From Auriscalpium vulgare (taxonomy: Eukaryota; Basidiomycota; Agaricomycetes; Russulales; Auriscalpiaceae), in contig JAHBBC010000002.1 in assembly GCA_019915015.1 (NCBI GenBank), positions 1,488,001 through 1,552,000 of the forward strand: a stretch of DNA of 64,000 nt, in the 5' to 3' direction. Under the pieces are notes generated by a model. The model searched no databases and was not told the origin of the DNA. It worked only from the letters and a program-made list of their open reading frames with translations. Positions 9,931 to 21,434 of the stretch are shown piece by piece (within the stretch, counting starts at the first letter, position 1; every line of letters begins with the position of its first letter). A program made the translations under genes and the position numbers.

Positions 9931-12178
9931 ACCGATGATGGCCTCGCGGGAAGGTCGGGATCGTCAAGATGTCGTCGGAGTTCGGGTTGCGGATGGTGAC
10001 CGTCTGATCCTCGTCGCGGTAGTTGCGGACGATGCTCTCGGTGAGCACGTCAAAGGGGCGACCAAGGAGAATGTCGTAGGCGACGTCGCGGACAACGTGC
10101 ACCTGCAGGTAGAGAGTCATGTTCCCGAACTTGATCGGAACGTTGCGCGCCATGCCCAATGAGCTGGAGACCTGTCGATTGGCGCTCTGGAGACGGATCT
10201 TGACGTTGGGGGAGTAGGCGAGCTCCAGGAAATGGGCGACCTCCTCGGACATCGCGATGACTTGCGAGCCGGGGTCCAGCAGGCACTCGATCGTGGCGCG
10301 ACCGGCGACGAGACCGTCGATCGATCGGAGAGCGTGCGAGTCGCGAGCGACTGTGAGCATGTCGGGGTCGGGGCACTCGCCGGGGCCGAGATCGTTGAGG
10401 TACATCTCGATGGGATCGGACATGTACAGGACGCACTCCTTCGATTCGTTCGACCAGAGCTGCTCCTTGGAGGCCTTTCGGGGATCGGGGGCGTAGTTGG
10501 AGAAGACGCGCTCCTCAGCTTGCCTTATCGCGGCGGCCGGTGACACGAGCTCCTCGTCGGGGACTTCCTCCATGGTGACGCGCTGATAGTTCGTGGTCGC
10601 GACCGGAGCTGCTGCTGCCTCGTTGACTGCGCGACGAGGGGTGACCGCGTCGCGATACTTGGCGCGGACCTCGGGGGCGAGCGACAAAAGCTCCTCCGGC
10701 GTGATGACGATCTGGGAGTCCTTCATAGCGCGAGCGAAGACTTGCTCTGCGATCTCCGATCGGTGGACCGGGGGCAGGTTGCGATAGTTGGGCTCGCGAG
10801 TCGCCTTGGGAGGATCGGCTGGCACGGTCTTGGGCTTTACTGGAGCGTCAGTCGCATCGCGTGCACCTCGAAAGGGATGCGCCGGTGCGGGCGCCGACTG
10901 ATCGGAGGACTTGGCTGGTTGATCGGAAGCCGTCGGAGCGGCTGCAGCCTGCTTGGGCTTCGCGCGACGCGTGATCTCTACACCGTCAAAGACTTGCGCG
11001 TTGGTCGAGACAGCCCTCTCGCCGCGCAGCTGTGCGAGCTCGGCTTCAAGCGTGGCGATGCGATCGGAAGTCGAGAGGGTGAAGACTTGGAGGGGCTCCT
11101 CCGGGATCACGCCGACGAACAGCTGTGCGGCAGCCCCTGGCTGCTCCGCTGCCTTGCGACGATGCCACTCTCTAACCCGATCGCGAAGGAAGTCGCCTGT
11201 GATGCGACTGGGCACGAAGGTACCGTTGGGCAAGGTAACCTTTCCGTCCGCGTTCCGAGCGACTATACCTGCCCGAATATCTTCTTCGACTGCGGGGCAC
11301 GCTGAGATGCGATGATCGGAAGCACCATCGTACAGGCATCGACCTGCCAGGCGCTGCATGTTCGCATTGGGGACAGCCGCTGGGGCGACTGCGACTGCCG
11401 GAACTGCGACTGCGATTGGTGCCGCCGCAGCCTGTTGAGTCACGCCTGGGAGTGCGCCTCCCTGCATCAGTGTTCGGACGAACGATGCGATGATGTCCTC
11501 GGCCTTAATTGCGGGCGGAGGGGTCTGCGACTGTGGAACTGGGGCTGGCGGGTTTGCGACGATGGTCGGAGCAGTCGTAGAGGTAGCGGTGGTGGCTCCT
11601 CGGATGTCCCTCGAGACCGACTGAAGCGCGAAGCGAGCAGCGCTATTGACGTCGGCGACCTCGTAGCTGTCGCCTGGGACCACATCGGGCTTCTTGACTT
11701 GCAGTCGCGCCTCGATGCGCGGCCAAAGGTAGTCGGGGATCCCACGCGGAAAGTCGCTCTTCTGCTGCATGTCGGAGTACCGATGATGCCGGATGAGGAA
11801 TCCGGAGATCGTAATGAACGATCGGTAGTAGGCAGCAAAGTCGTCGAGCGTGACCATGTACGTGCGACGCGTGTCGGAGATGAGCGATTCGAGGTCGGAA
11901 GTGGAGTAGGTGCGATCCTCATCGGCGGTGGGGTAGAGTGCCTTGATCTCGGCCTTGAACACGTCGTACGTGCCTGCGAAGCCTGGCAGAGCCTCGAAAC
12001 AATCGGCGACCTCGATCGGGACATAGCGTTGTACCCAATCTTTCTTCTGCTGGTCGGTGAGACCAGACTGCGCCGCAAGCGTCTCGAGGTCGGAAAAGAA
12101 TCGCCTGATGGATCGCGGGTTTTCTTCATCAAAAACGGGGGCGGTCTTCGAACCGCGGGGGGGCATAGGAGTAGCCAT
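9896..12178 (-). CDS. Gag-protease polyprotein
   Basis: The likely start is the ATG at 12178 or 12166 (MPPRGSKTAPVFDEENPRS is typical of mushroom gypsy Gag). The frame stays open upstream, without an ATG, through the primer-binding site into the LTR. The capsid-like region follows (RRFFSDLETLAAQSGL ... FEALPGFAGTYDVFK). The zinc knuckle is degenerate: CLYDGASDHRISAC has Asp where the second Cys of C-X2-C-X4-H-X4-C should be. The aspartic protease is at the C-terminus, with LLDPGSQ as active site and ILLGRPF near the end. Gag packages the RNA and the protease matures the particle. The ORF stops at 9896, and the RT frame overlaps it by about 30 bases in +1, as in Ty3-like +1 frameshifting. Confidence 0.88.
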   Translation of the reverse strand: MATPMPPRGSKTAPVFDEENPRSIRRFFSDLETLAAQSGLTDQQKKDWVQRYVPIEVADCFEALPGFAGTYDVFKAEIKALYPTADEDRTYSTSDLESLISDTRRTYMVTLDDFAAYYRSFITISGFLIRHHRYSDMQQKSDFPRGIPDYLWPRIEARLQVKKPDVVPGDSYEVADVNSAARFALQSVSRDIRGATTATSTTAPTIVANPPAPVPQSQTPPPAIKAEDIIASFVRTLMQGGALPGVTQQAAAAPIAVAVPAVAVAPAAVPNANMQRLAGRCLYDGASDHRISACPAVEEDIRAGIVARNADGKVTLPNGTFVPSRITGDFLRDRVREWHRRKAAEQPGAAAQLFVGVIPEEPLQVFTLSTSDRIATLEAELAQLRGERAVSTNAQVFDGVEITRRAKPKQAAAAPTASDQPAKSSDQSAPAPAHPFRGARDATDAPVKPKTVPADPPKATREPNYRNLPPVHRSEIAEQVFARAMKDSQIVITPEELLSLAPEVRAKYRDAVTPRRAVNEAAAAPVATTNYQRVTMEEVPDEELVSPAAAIRQAEERVFSNYAPDPRKASKEQLWSNESKECVLYMSDPIEMYLNDLGPGECPDPDMLTVARDSHALRSIDGLVAGRATIECLLDPGSQVIAMSEEVAHFLELAYSPNVKIRLQSANRQVSSSLGMARNVPIKFGNMTLYLQVHVVRDVAYDILLGRPFDVLTESIVRNYRDEDQTVTIRNPNSDDILTIPTFPRGHHRFRKACHSGSHL

Positions 12179-12626
12179 CGGAAGCGGTGCGACGGGGGGT
12201 ACGGCAGCTATGGTTGTTGCGGGAGGGGGGATAAAGGTGATCGGAGCTGTGACTGGTCCGACGTTGGGAGTCGGAGAGGGTGGAGTGATCGGAGTCGGAG
12301 GGTGCGATGGACGTGAAGGAGTCGATGGGGTTAAAGGTGTGAGAGCAGGCGACGGTGTTCGGAAGCCGCCTGGGATGTGTGGGTGATCGAGTAGCTCGAA
12401 CGACTCGCTTCCGGAGGTACTCGGAAGGTGATTGTGAGTCGCGTCCGGGCTGGGGACTTCGTCGAAGAGATCTCCGACGAGCGTGGGGGATCCGGGGATA
12501 GCAGGTGGGGGTACGACGAAGCTTTGTCTGACTTCGTCGGCGAGAGCGGAGGAACGGGTGTGGCGTCGATTAGAGAAGGGGGAAGGCGCTGGCGCTTGCT
12601 TCGGAGGAATCCTGACTGAAACCCTC

Positions 12627-12639
12627 GCGGTGGGCTCCA
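12627..12639 (-). promoter_or_regulatory. Candidate primer-binding site
   Basis: Four bases inside the 5' LTR the minus strand reads TGGAGCCCACCGC. A TGG start (complement of tRNA CCA) a few bases from the LTR is the normal form. I could not assign the donor tRNA. Confidence 0.6.
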
Positions 12640-13104
12640 AAAGTGATGGACACAACCAGGTAGTAGGGCGGAATGCGTAACGTAGCACCAATCCCTAGAG
12701 CGCTGCAGAGATGTCGGTGTGTGTGCGAGCGAGCGTCAGGAGTCCCGGAGTAAGCGACGACCGTCTCCGATCAATCGTACTGCGATCCGATCGAGAGCGC
12801 AGCAGCGACGAGGCGATCGATCGACTCTCCGACCGATCGGAAAGCGAGGCTTCGACGTACGACGTCGGAAGGCTGCGACGCGACTGCGATCGAGGACTCG
12901 TGCAAAGGGGCAACAACGATGGAACAAGATGAGGGCGATAAGACGGGAAGCGAGAACAAAGGCTAAGGCGATGGCTGAGGCTGAGGCGCGAGAGCAGTCA
13001 ACCGATGTTGACCGCTATACGATACGACGAGGGCGAGAGTGCACGACTTGTGCTCGGAGCGATGAGGGGGGAACGTAACTTGCATTTCGCAGAGTATCCG
13101 ACGA

Positions 13105-13113
13105 CTATTTATA
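13105..13113 (-). promoter_or_regulatory. TATA box of the LTR promoter
   Basis: The minus strand reads TATAAATAG here, a textbook TATA element in the direction of gag-pol, the only such site I noticed in the GC-rich LTR. It would place transcription start near 13075, giving U3 of about 860 bp and R-U5 of about 430 bp. The same site is at 448-456 in the 3' LTR. Confidence 0.6.
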
Positions 13114-13858
13114 CGTTGCGACGAGTACAGTGCGTGTCCGATCGAGTAAGTACGGAAACATCGGAAAGACAAAAGAAAAGATAGCGGCGTCGTGTCAAAT
13201 GGTGCGGACAATGTGCGAGAGTCATGCGACGGTCAGACGACGAGGAACGAGGCGGGGGACGATGTCGAGCGAACGATCAGCGCTGTCAGGGAACAAAGGA
13301 AACGGCGCGGGAAACGATCCTCTCTGTCGTCGACTGTGGGAAACAGCGTCGGGGAGCGCGGGAACGGACAATGCGCGCCATATCGAGCGCGATAGCGGTG
13401 GTCCGATGATGTGGGCACGAGGCTGCGCCTTCCGATTGCGAACGTTCGGAGTGCACCACTCTCGACGCGGTCGCGACTGGGTCACGTGTCGATCGCAAGT
13501 CGCGTCGTGACTGCGGGGGCGTAGCGCGGGTCGTAAGGCGCTAGGGCGCATCGGAGGGAAGCGGGCGAGTTGGTAGCGCTGAACCGGAGGACGTCGGGGT
13601 AGTCGGACTCGTGTGGCGGACAATGAGCAAGCGGACAATGAGCGACTGAGGCGGTACTCGGATGGCGTGAGAGCTCCGGAGCTGCGAAGCGCCGAGCGTG
13701 GCTGTCGTGCGACCAGGCTGTGCGAGTCTGATGGAAATCTGATGCGTCGTGACGGGCGTGGGAAATGCTGTGCTGGCGAGCGTGTGGCGACTAGGGGCGC
13801 GTGGTGCGAGCAGCGTGGGAGTCGGCGGGGCGTTCCGATCGTGGCGCAGGAAGGCCGA

Positions 13859-13870
13859 GGTCACGTGACC
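13859..13870. promoter_or_regulatory. E-box palindrome in U3
   Basis: The 12-bp perfect palindrome GGTCACGTGACC contains CACGTG, the core bound by bHLH factors. The copy in the 3' LTR is at 3190-3201. It could drive either gag-pol or, from the 3' LTR, the antisense gene. The role is inferred. Confidence 0.35.
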
Positions 13871-16778
13871 GAGGACTTGGTCGAAAATGCGAAAAGACAG
13901 TCGAGATCCCCTCCCAGCGCGGGACGGGGCTTGTCACCGCTTGTTGCCTCTCGTGCCTCACTCTTCTCTCGCTCCCTTCCTCGCTTCGTCACTCTTCACT
14001 ATGAAACGTTCCGGGCGTGGCCATACTCTCTCATCGTCCTCAAAGAAGATAAGGCACTCGGGCTCCAGGGTTACAGATGCAGGCAAGAAGCAGACCTTCA
14101 TGGAGCAGCTTGGCCGAGAAGCAGTGACTGCCCGCAAGCTTGACGACAGTACTGAGGCTACCAGGAGGCATCTAGGTGAGATATGGGTTTCTACTCTCTC
14201 GCAGCAATGCTCACGAATTGTACAGCGATGCCGCAGGCCGATTTGCAGGCGCTCCTCGACATCCAGGATGCAGCACCAGAAATCAACGCCGACCTCGCCG
14301 ATCTTAACAATATGCTCAATGGAGAGTTCCCCTTGGATATCAGTCACGCAGGAGGGGAGCTTGCTGATCTCACAGAGGAGGTATATGCATCAACTGCTAA
14401 CTTACGGTGCGTCACATCATACTCTGGTTGCTCCGCAGACTCACATCTCCGTCCTTCAGCCCGAAGCGTACCGACCTGCGGACAAGAAGGGATCGTACAG
14501 ACCGCCGCACGCGCCATTTTACCATGCAAATGCCGGAGATGGTGGATGCATACATGGCATGGTCTTCCGATCAGTGCGAGCATGCAGAGCAGCCGGCGGA
14601 CTCGGAGGACAACAGTGACCCATTCGACGGGACTATGCATAAGATTCGGGTTGTAGGAATATCTGGTGCGTGTACAGTCTTATTTACTCATAGTGTAGCT
14701 GCTGAATTTCTTTCTAGATGTCCAACTCCAAGAGGTCCGTGTCCCTGCGTCCGAGCAGCGGGGCACGGCAGGCGCCCTTCTTCGTCGGGGGCTGCTCCCA
14801 TCGGCACCGCTCACCCCCACCGTCGCCATCACGATCCATTGCATGAACCTCTATCGCCTGGCTCACCTCCGGTGCCCTTCCCTGTCCATTCAAGCCTGGG
14901 TACACACCCTATGTGACTTCCATGGCGTGAGCAAGCTCCTCGGGCATTGGTTGTTGCGCCTCACCTAAGCTTTTCAGACAACATTCCGGCGTCATCTCGT
15001 GCGCCAGTTCTCGATAGCATATGACCTGTATCTTTCCATTCGCTCGGCCGTCGAAGCGCGCGTCCTTGTCGCCCTGTCTCGCGCTGGACCGGATTGGCGG
15101 CTTCAAAACTGCTGCCCGGCATGCACGTATCGTCTTGACAACAAACACCAGCTAACCTTCAGCATGCTGTATACGATGGACGGCGGCAATTCCCTCAAGC
15201 GTGTCCTCCGGCGCGAAGAGTCCGCAGAGAAGAGCGGGGAGGAGCTCGGACCAAGCTCCAAAATGAGCGACGGCCGAGTCGTAGGCGGCGACTACTACAT
15301 GTCTCGCGAAGACGTCAACAGGCATGCCGATGCGACTAATGTCGTCCCTCCCTCTGGCCCGCCTCCCCGGGCCATCGTTTCCTTGGCAACGTCCGGTCCC
15401 CCTGCGCACGCACCAGCCGACATGCCTGAAGCTAGTGCATGCGCCTCTCGATGGGACAACATGGCGCCCGACCTCACAAAGAAGATGTGGGGCGTGTATG
15501 ATGAGACAGGGATATTCATTTCAGTATGCCGCCACGGCTTCCTCCTCGTGCTCGCTGACATGGTCAGAAGCGGAGAGTTGTCGAAGTACCCACTAGCCGT
15601 CACGGAGAAGCTCCTCAACACCTTCGGGAAGGACTTAGGCGGCGGCTACGATATTGGCTGCGGGTTTGCGGGCACCCTTGCCCGGAGCACTGTTGGCCCG
15701 CTTGCTCGGTCGCTCAACCACAGGTCCCTCGTCGGCGCTTTCCATGGTCACGCGCACAATCGTGCATGCCAGCTGAAACTTCTTGCGATCTACGTTGACG
15801 GTCTTGGCCTCGAGGATCTCGAAGGCGGTGAGCGTGTGTTCTCGAAGTCAAACCCTCTCGCTGCCTCCCTCCGATACTCCAGTGTCTTCCATCGCAAGCA
15901 AGGCATTGCAACCTTCTTCCGCCATAGCGATGTGTTTGAGACATATCGTAATCTAAGTGAGTAATCGTTGATGCGTCTGGTTTGTCATCGCTCACACCGT
16001 TGAATTTCCCAGGCACCTTCCTCCTCAACAACTACAAGCAAGCCCTCGCAATCCTCGAGTCGGCACCCACGGCCCTCGCCAAGGCCATGCAGGACCTTGG
16101 ACTCGAGGATGCAACTACGTTCGAAACGTGGCGTGCGGAAGAAAAGGAGTACCTCGCCAATTTGCAGAAGGAGCCTCTCGTCGAGACGCTGGAGATGGAG
16201 TATGTCGTGCGGCTCGCAGGCTACTTGAAGAGCAGGTGTGTGGCAGCGTGTACTTCCCTTCGTTGTCTTCTGATCATTTTCATTGACAGCACCGCGGTGG
16301 AGGAAGCAACGAACGACGTGTGGCGGGCAACAGCACCCAACCACGACGGTGTCAGCAACCGCGATGGAACACGGACCAACGAAACAAAACGCCGGCAGGC
16401 ACTCGAGGCCCAGACCAACAACTTGGCTGCCGTTGTGGCCCTCGAAACAAAGCTCAAGATTGAAGTCCGATGGATGAACGGGTGCGCTGAGTGGAATGAC
16501 GCAACCGCATTGACCATCCGGCGAAACTACCAGCGTGCCTTGGACACCCTTGAGGGGTTAGTAGTAGCTCGGATGTTCGAGCTGACGAAGATGAACATGT
16601 CGCAGACCGGTGCGTATCGGCTGCCGGACGTTACCCTTCATTTGCTGACCCGCACGCATACGTAGGATACAAGTTGCGGAAGCACATTGCCAAGGCCCTC
16701 CAGTCCCGCTCGGCAGCCATCCGCACCGCCCTCACTCGCTACAACAGCTGCGCAGTCGCTCTCAAGCCACCGAGGCGC

Positions 16779-17574
16779 TGATAGGTTCAGGCCGCGGGCA
16801 AGCGTGTAGCGAGACGTCGCGAGACGGGGAAGCAGCATGCGAGGCGCAGGGTCGCGGGAGCGTGGGTGATGGGAACGTGGTCCGGCGACCCAGGAGCAAC
16901 CGGGACTGGCGACGGAACGGATCACCGGAACGGGCTAGATCGGGAGGGCTTAGCGACATAGGTAGCGACACTACTTAAGGAGCTGCGCGAGACGTAGCAA
17001 CCCAATCAACTTGTGGGCGGCGTCAGCCACCCACACCCTTTACCTCACAGAAACTGTAGCCTGAGGCGCTACCAGCATCAGGAAGATAGGAGCCCCACCG
17101 AGAGGGTACAGGAAGGACGGCAGACAGGAGGAAGGGTCACGACGACCCACGGCGGCAGCTTCGCAAACGATCGCGAAGCTCTAGGAGGCTAATGCAACGA
17201 CGTGCATTCTAGGCAGACTTAGGAAGGCAGGACCCCACCGATGTGGGAACAGGTAGGCAGGCGGACAGGCAAGAGGGGGCGCGACGGCCCATAGGCGGAC
17301 GCTTCGCACACGGGTGCGAAGCACTCGGAGGCGGATCCCGTAGAGGGCATCCCCAGGCAGGTGAGTGTTTAGTTTGGTGTTTAGGCGGTAGGAGGTGGCC
17401 CCGCACGACCGCGGGAGGGCGCGAAGCGCGACAGCGACACGAATACCTTCCCACTCTGCAAGTCAAGTCACCCGGTCTGGATCGCGACGTATAGGAGGCA
17501 GTGTTGGTGGTTGTTGTCCTGTGAGGCACTCGCCGCACGCCCCGCTAGGGTCCGTCCCGGGTGATAGCGTATCA
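16779..17574. mobile_element. LTR-like insertion (solo LTR or TRIM-type element) in the KDZ gene
   Basis: The interval has no similarity to the transposase and separates coding parts that join in frame. It starts TGATA and ends TATCA, and is flanked by GCGC (16775-16778 and 17575-17578). TG...CA ends with a short inverted repeat and a 4-bp duplication fit a solo LTR or a miniature LTR element. No ORF is carried. Confidence 0.7.
17080..17360. repeat. Two diverged direct repeats inside the LTR-like insertion
   Basis: About 17080-17215 and 17216-17360 share the order: pyrimidine-poor block with CCCCACCGA, a gap, then CTTCGC...GCGAAG hairpin, then GGAGGC. The hairpins CTTCGCAAACGATCGCGAAG and CTTCGCACACGGGTGCGAAG keep pairing while their sequence differs, which suggests a conserved RNA or DNA fold. 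Confidence 0.5.
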
Positions 17575-18532
17575 GCGCGTCATCACATGGGAAGAAGTTG
17601 TTGAGTACGCGTTCCTCGCCGACTTTGACCTATTACGCGATGCACGCCAGGATATTCGTGAGCGGCCGTGGGCTAACCCCGGAGGCCGCCTCGCCATGGA
17701 CCTATACTACAAGATTCTCCGGGCACGGGAGGAGATTCAGCGCCTCAATCCCTCGCTTTGCAACCTTCCTCCGCGATGAACATGTCTTCCTGACCGCGAG
17801 CGAGGCTGCCATACGCGACACAGACCCCATCCTTGCCCATCAGATCCGCCTCTATCGCTTGGAACATGGCCGCTTCGACGATTTCCACGCAGAACGTCTC
17901 GGCACAATCGCCTCACTTCCGAGGTTCAGCGGGTCCATTCAATGCGGAACAAGGGCACCTGAGTTGACAGGTTACGATCTCGCTCCCGCACCACCGGCAA
18001 CAGAGCCCCCCGACCCCGACACCGCTCTCCCTGCACTGCCTGATCGTCCGCCATCGCCGTCACATCCATCCGTACCTCTCGCTGACAAAGCCGCGCCTTC
18101 GCCGCCATCGCAATCCACACACAACCTCGACAATCTTGAGCAGCTGTTTGCACGGGCGCGCATTGCAGAGGACCAGGAGTGCGAAGATGAGCAGGAAGGA
18201 GAGGAGGAGGAGGAAAAGGATGGGCAGGACATCCACGATGTCCTGTTGATGTTCGCCGAGTCGGAAGTCTGATTGATGTGCCGCCACCTCCCGCCTTGTG
18301 TCCCCCGCCTGTCCCATATCATGTAGCGTAGCTTAGTTAGCATCTGATGGTCAAGTTGTGTGGGTTCAAGAGCTCGGGCTTGCCGCTGAGTAGCATGGGC
18401 CTGCATGTGAGCTCGTCGTGGGCACCGCGCTCAATCACAACGTAAGAAGGGAAAATCATATTTTGTATTATGTGCTACTCTACTGTATGTATATGTATGC
18501 AAGATCTGGTGAAAATCCGAGGCGAAATGAGT

Positions 18533-19270
18533 GCGGGAGGCGAGGTCGTCGTTGCCGGGCGTCGGGGGCGCCGGCGGGCGGGAACAAGGGGCCACGCATA
18601 CAAAGCGCGCGCGTCCGTGCGTGTGTCGTGACCACAGCATGCCGTGTGCGAGAGATGGGGGCGATTGGGCACGAAGTCGTGGCGGGAGGGCGAGGTGGTT
18701 GTCGTCGGCGTTGGGGGCATCGGCGGGCGGGAACACATGACGGCGCGTTCAATGCGCACTCGGAAATGGGTGTGTAGAACACGTACCATGCCGCGTACCA
18801 AAAGCGGGGGCCGCAGGGCACGTAGTCGTGGCGGGAGGTGGGTCGTCGGCATCGGTGTTGAGAGCGGCGGGAGGCGGGACCGGGAGGCGGCGGGAACAAA
18901 GGGGCTTCAGGGGTAGGCGGAGGGTGTGCACACCACGCCGTGCAGAGAAAACGGGGGCGCCAGGGTGGGATGTCGTGGCGGGAGCGACGTCGTCGGTGTC
19001 GGTGTTGTCGGCGTCGGCGGGCGGGAACGGTGGGCTGCGCACACGAAGCGCGCTCGCCAGTGGCCATGGGGCACGAGTGCCGAGGTGTGTGCAAAATATG
19101 GGGGCGGGGGGATGGATACAGAGGGCGGGAGGCGAGCTCGTCGTCGACACAGCGACGAGGCGCCCGCCAAACAGTGAGGAACGGGCGGCGGGAGGTAGTT
19201 ACCGCATGCGGAAGGCGACGCGCGACGTGGGACCTGGTGGTGCTGATGGCCGGACAGTGCCGAGCGGGCT
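18533..19270. repeat. Minisatellite-like tandem repeat, five units of 147-149 bp
   Basis: The block GCGGGAG followed by a GTCGTCG-rich stretch starts at 18533, 18682, 18831, 18978 and 19125, steps of 149, 149, 147 and 147. Each unit also has GCGGGAAC about 60 bases on and a stretch like GTGTGTGTCGTGACCACAGC...GCCGTGTGC (now diverged). Long open frames on the minus strand across it are a by-product of the GC-rich repeat and are not called as a gene. Confidence 0.75.
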
Positions 19271-19329
19271 GGATACCCGGTGCCGGTGTTGAGGAGATAT
19301 CGACAAGGCAGGGGGCATTAACATGCATT

Positions 19330-21434
19330 AGCAGTCGATAGAGGTGGGGCGCGTCCGGCCCTCTAACTAGAGGCGGCCATACACTACACTGTACTACTCT
19401 AACTAGAGGTGTTTCGTGGGAATCACAGGTGTGTAGTAGGCTCTTGTGTTTCCCCTTAATTATTCATTATATGACATAGCAATAATTGAATTTATTTCAA
19501 AACTAATTATGTAATGCACATGAGCTACAGGCCTGCATCGTATCGACGCGCTCTCGAAGAAGTCGTCCAAGGGGTGGGAGGGAATTGGATCTTGACGCGC
19601 TTACTGTATACGTTTGAACGCGACGCACGGGCGAGCTCATGCCTAGCCTGGTGAAACAACGAGATGAGAACAGCAGCAAGAGGAAAGGAGAGTTAACTTA
19701 CAGCGCATATATCTAGCTCCGCTGACCCACAGAGAGCCCTCAGTTCTCCGGATCGTGGCATACTGTAAGCTCCGCAGGTAGACAAGCCAGTAACAAAGAG
19801 CGCAGCAAGACAGCAGAGACCAGGGAGTCAGAGCACAGCAGAGAAGCGATAGCGTAGCAGTGGAGGCAAGACGCGACCGTCGGGCGCGCGTTAGCGGCGC
19901 ATAGATGTTCAACATATCGACGCACCTTGTTTTTCAATCCTCCGAACGTTATATGAGCACTGTAATGTATCTCCCCCTGCTCACTGAAAACGGAGGCGCT
20001 CCCTCCCGAGCTCGTTGTCGTGTGCCTGAAGGTCGGAGCGATCTTCAGGGGCTATGGCCTAGCGCGCCGATATTCCACGCATGTGCTCGTCCACGGCGGT
20101 CCTGGATCATGGGACACAAACATAAGTGTACACCGTACGTGTGAAATCGCCGTGGGGGCCAGGGAAAGGGGAGGAAGGGTGGTGGTGACCGAAGATGCAT
20201 GATGGGGTGATGGGAGAAGGTAAGAGTCGCAAGCAGACGGCGCGCGACTTGACGAAATCTCAAGTTGCCAAACAATTGCGTCACAGAGCGTCATCGTCAG
20301 CCCCACCCCGTAGCACACCAGCTACTTTGACATTTTCGACGACGAAAATACCCAGGGAGTTGCTCCAGCTACTTGAAGCCAAAGCATCTCCGATCAGCCG
20401 GACTACTTGCCTTTGCCACATCCATCTACTTGATATCCTAGCACGTCAACTACTCCGAACTACTACCAAGTACATTTACCCTAGGTACGTTGTCTACTTC
20501 ACCCGCCTCGCACACCTCAAGTAGCTCATCTTCTTTATATTAGGGAATTCGGGCCCTGAACGCAGTGATTATCGGCCGAAGACGCGTCGAAAGAGCACGG
20601 GTAAGGTTCAGGTAATCCCGTGATACGCAACGGAGGTTGTCTGTCTTCCACGACGCTCACCTTCCAGAATCTAAAGCCCCTAGCTCCGCGGCCACAGCGC
20701 GTTGCGTCGCAACCTACCCCACTGCATAGCATGCCCGCACCTAGCGCGCACACACATGCATCCATTGACCTGACGGGCCGACTCGCGGGAGCTCTCCTCT
20801 GCGGCACAATTTCCATGCCACCTGGCCCTTCAACACGGCCAGCCCGCTTCAATGACCGCGTATGGCGCCGCTGGTACGTAGCTGTCAGTGCGGTATGAGG
20901 CCAGCCAGACTGACAGCACTCACTTTCATAGGCTGCTGACTTTGCTGCGGTCAACATCTCCCCAGGGGCCAGCGCACACTTGCATAGGCGCACCCCCTCC
21001 AAGTCGCGTTGCCTGCATTACCATGGCTCGTCCACTTGCTTGACAGTGTCGCGACGTCTTGTCACTCACACTTTCAGCCTTGACCGCTCAACACGCGCAC
21101 CGGCGCTGTCACGTCAGCCTGTTGTTTGAAAGCAGCTGGGGATCGTCCAGGCATGCACAGCGCCATTCTACATCCTCTGGGTGCCCTGTCTTTGGCCTGG
21201 GGCCATTTGAGGTGGCCAACAGGTGGCCCGGGCCACTCGCCACTCGTTTCCATTCCACAACTGTGAGCTTGGGCGGCTTTGCCGTGCGCGTGCGAGTCAC
21301 TATAATTCAGAGTGCGTCGTCTCGGCCTCCCATTCACAACGACCAGTCAATCTGTTGTATGAGGTTGGCCGCCGCCGCTCACGCAAATCCTGTATCTGAC
21401 GTCAGCAATACACAACACAAGAGTGACTTCATTT
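19330..21434. other. Gene-poor interval
   Basis: No ORF here has recognisable domains or consistent splice sites. The first 250 bases turn AT-rich. I see no repeats longer than short motifs and no RNA gene. Confidence 0.4.

Larger units (their letters stand above)
1..13936 (-). mobile_element. Ty3/gypsy LTR retrotransposon, left edge cut by the window
   Basis: Two direct copies of a long terminal repeat (1-3267 left, 12644-13936 right) enclose gag, protease, reverse transcriptase, RNase H and integrase, all read on the minus strand. The right LTR is therefore the 5' LTR. The order RT-RNase H-integrase is that of Ty3/gypsy elements. A primer-binding-site candidate follows the 5' LTR and a purine tract precedes the 3' LTR. 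The LTR copies look identical wherever compared, so the insertion is recent. The left LTR is missing about 13 bases beyond the window, so the left target duplication cannot be seen. Oddities are a foldback element in the 3' LTR, two frame breaks in pol, and an intron-containing gene in opposite orientation between pol and the 3' LTR. Confidence 0.95.
12644..13936 (-). repeat. 5' LTR of the gypsy element
   Basis: This is the complete 1293-bp LTR. On the minus strand it starts TGACAAG at 13936 and ends TCCATCA at 12644. It is CpG-rich and shows no decay against the left copy. The start of the following genomic sequence (from 13937, CCGCT) would be the 5-bp target duplicate, but its partner lies outside the window. 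Confidence 0.92.
14001..18272 (+). pseudogene. KDZ-family (Kyakuja-Dileera-Zisupton) transposase, interrupted
   Basis: The gene begins at ATG 14001 (MKRSGRGHTL) and has several short introns (for example about 14667-14718 and 14928-14980). Family marks in order are RTRRDRTDRRTR near 14490; NCCPACTY; the first catalytic Asp in TMDGGNSLKR near 15175; YDIGCGFAGTL with the second Asp near 15650; GAFHGHAHNRACQL; and LEGGERVFSKSN with the Glu near 15830. The C-terminal acidic tail ends at 18272. It is a cut-and-paste transposase of large DNA transposons common in mushrooms. It is broken twice: a 796-bp LTR-like insertion splits the reading frame at 16779-17574 (KPPRR before, VITWEEVVEYAF after), and a small indel near 17745 shifts the frame between EEIQRLN and PRFATFLRDE. 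The first intron near 14176 also does not resolve cleanly. I did not find its terminal inverted repeats. Confidence 0.88.

Noticed and set aside
12179..12691. Extension of Gag upstream into the LTR
   Set aside because: The frame is open but its first codon is TTG and it crosses the primer-binding site; the ATG at 12178 or 12166 is more likely.
18480..19328. A 282-codon minus-strand frame
   Set aside because: It lies across the 147-149 bp tandem repeat, does not begin with a supported start, and its Pro/Arg/His composition follows from GC-rich DNA.
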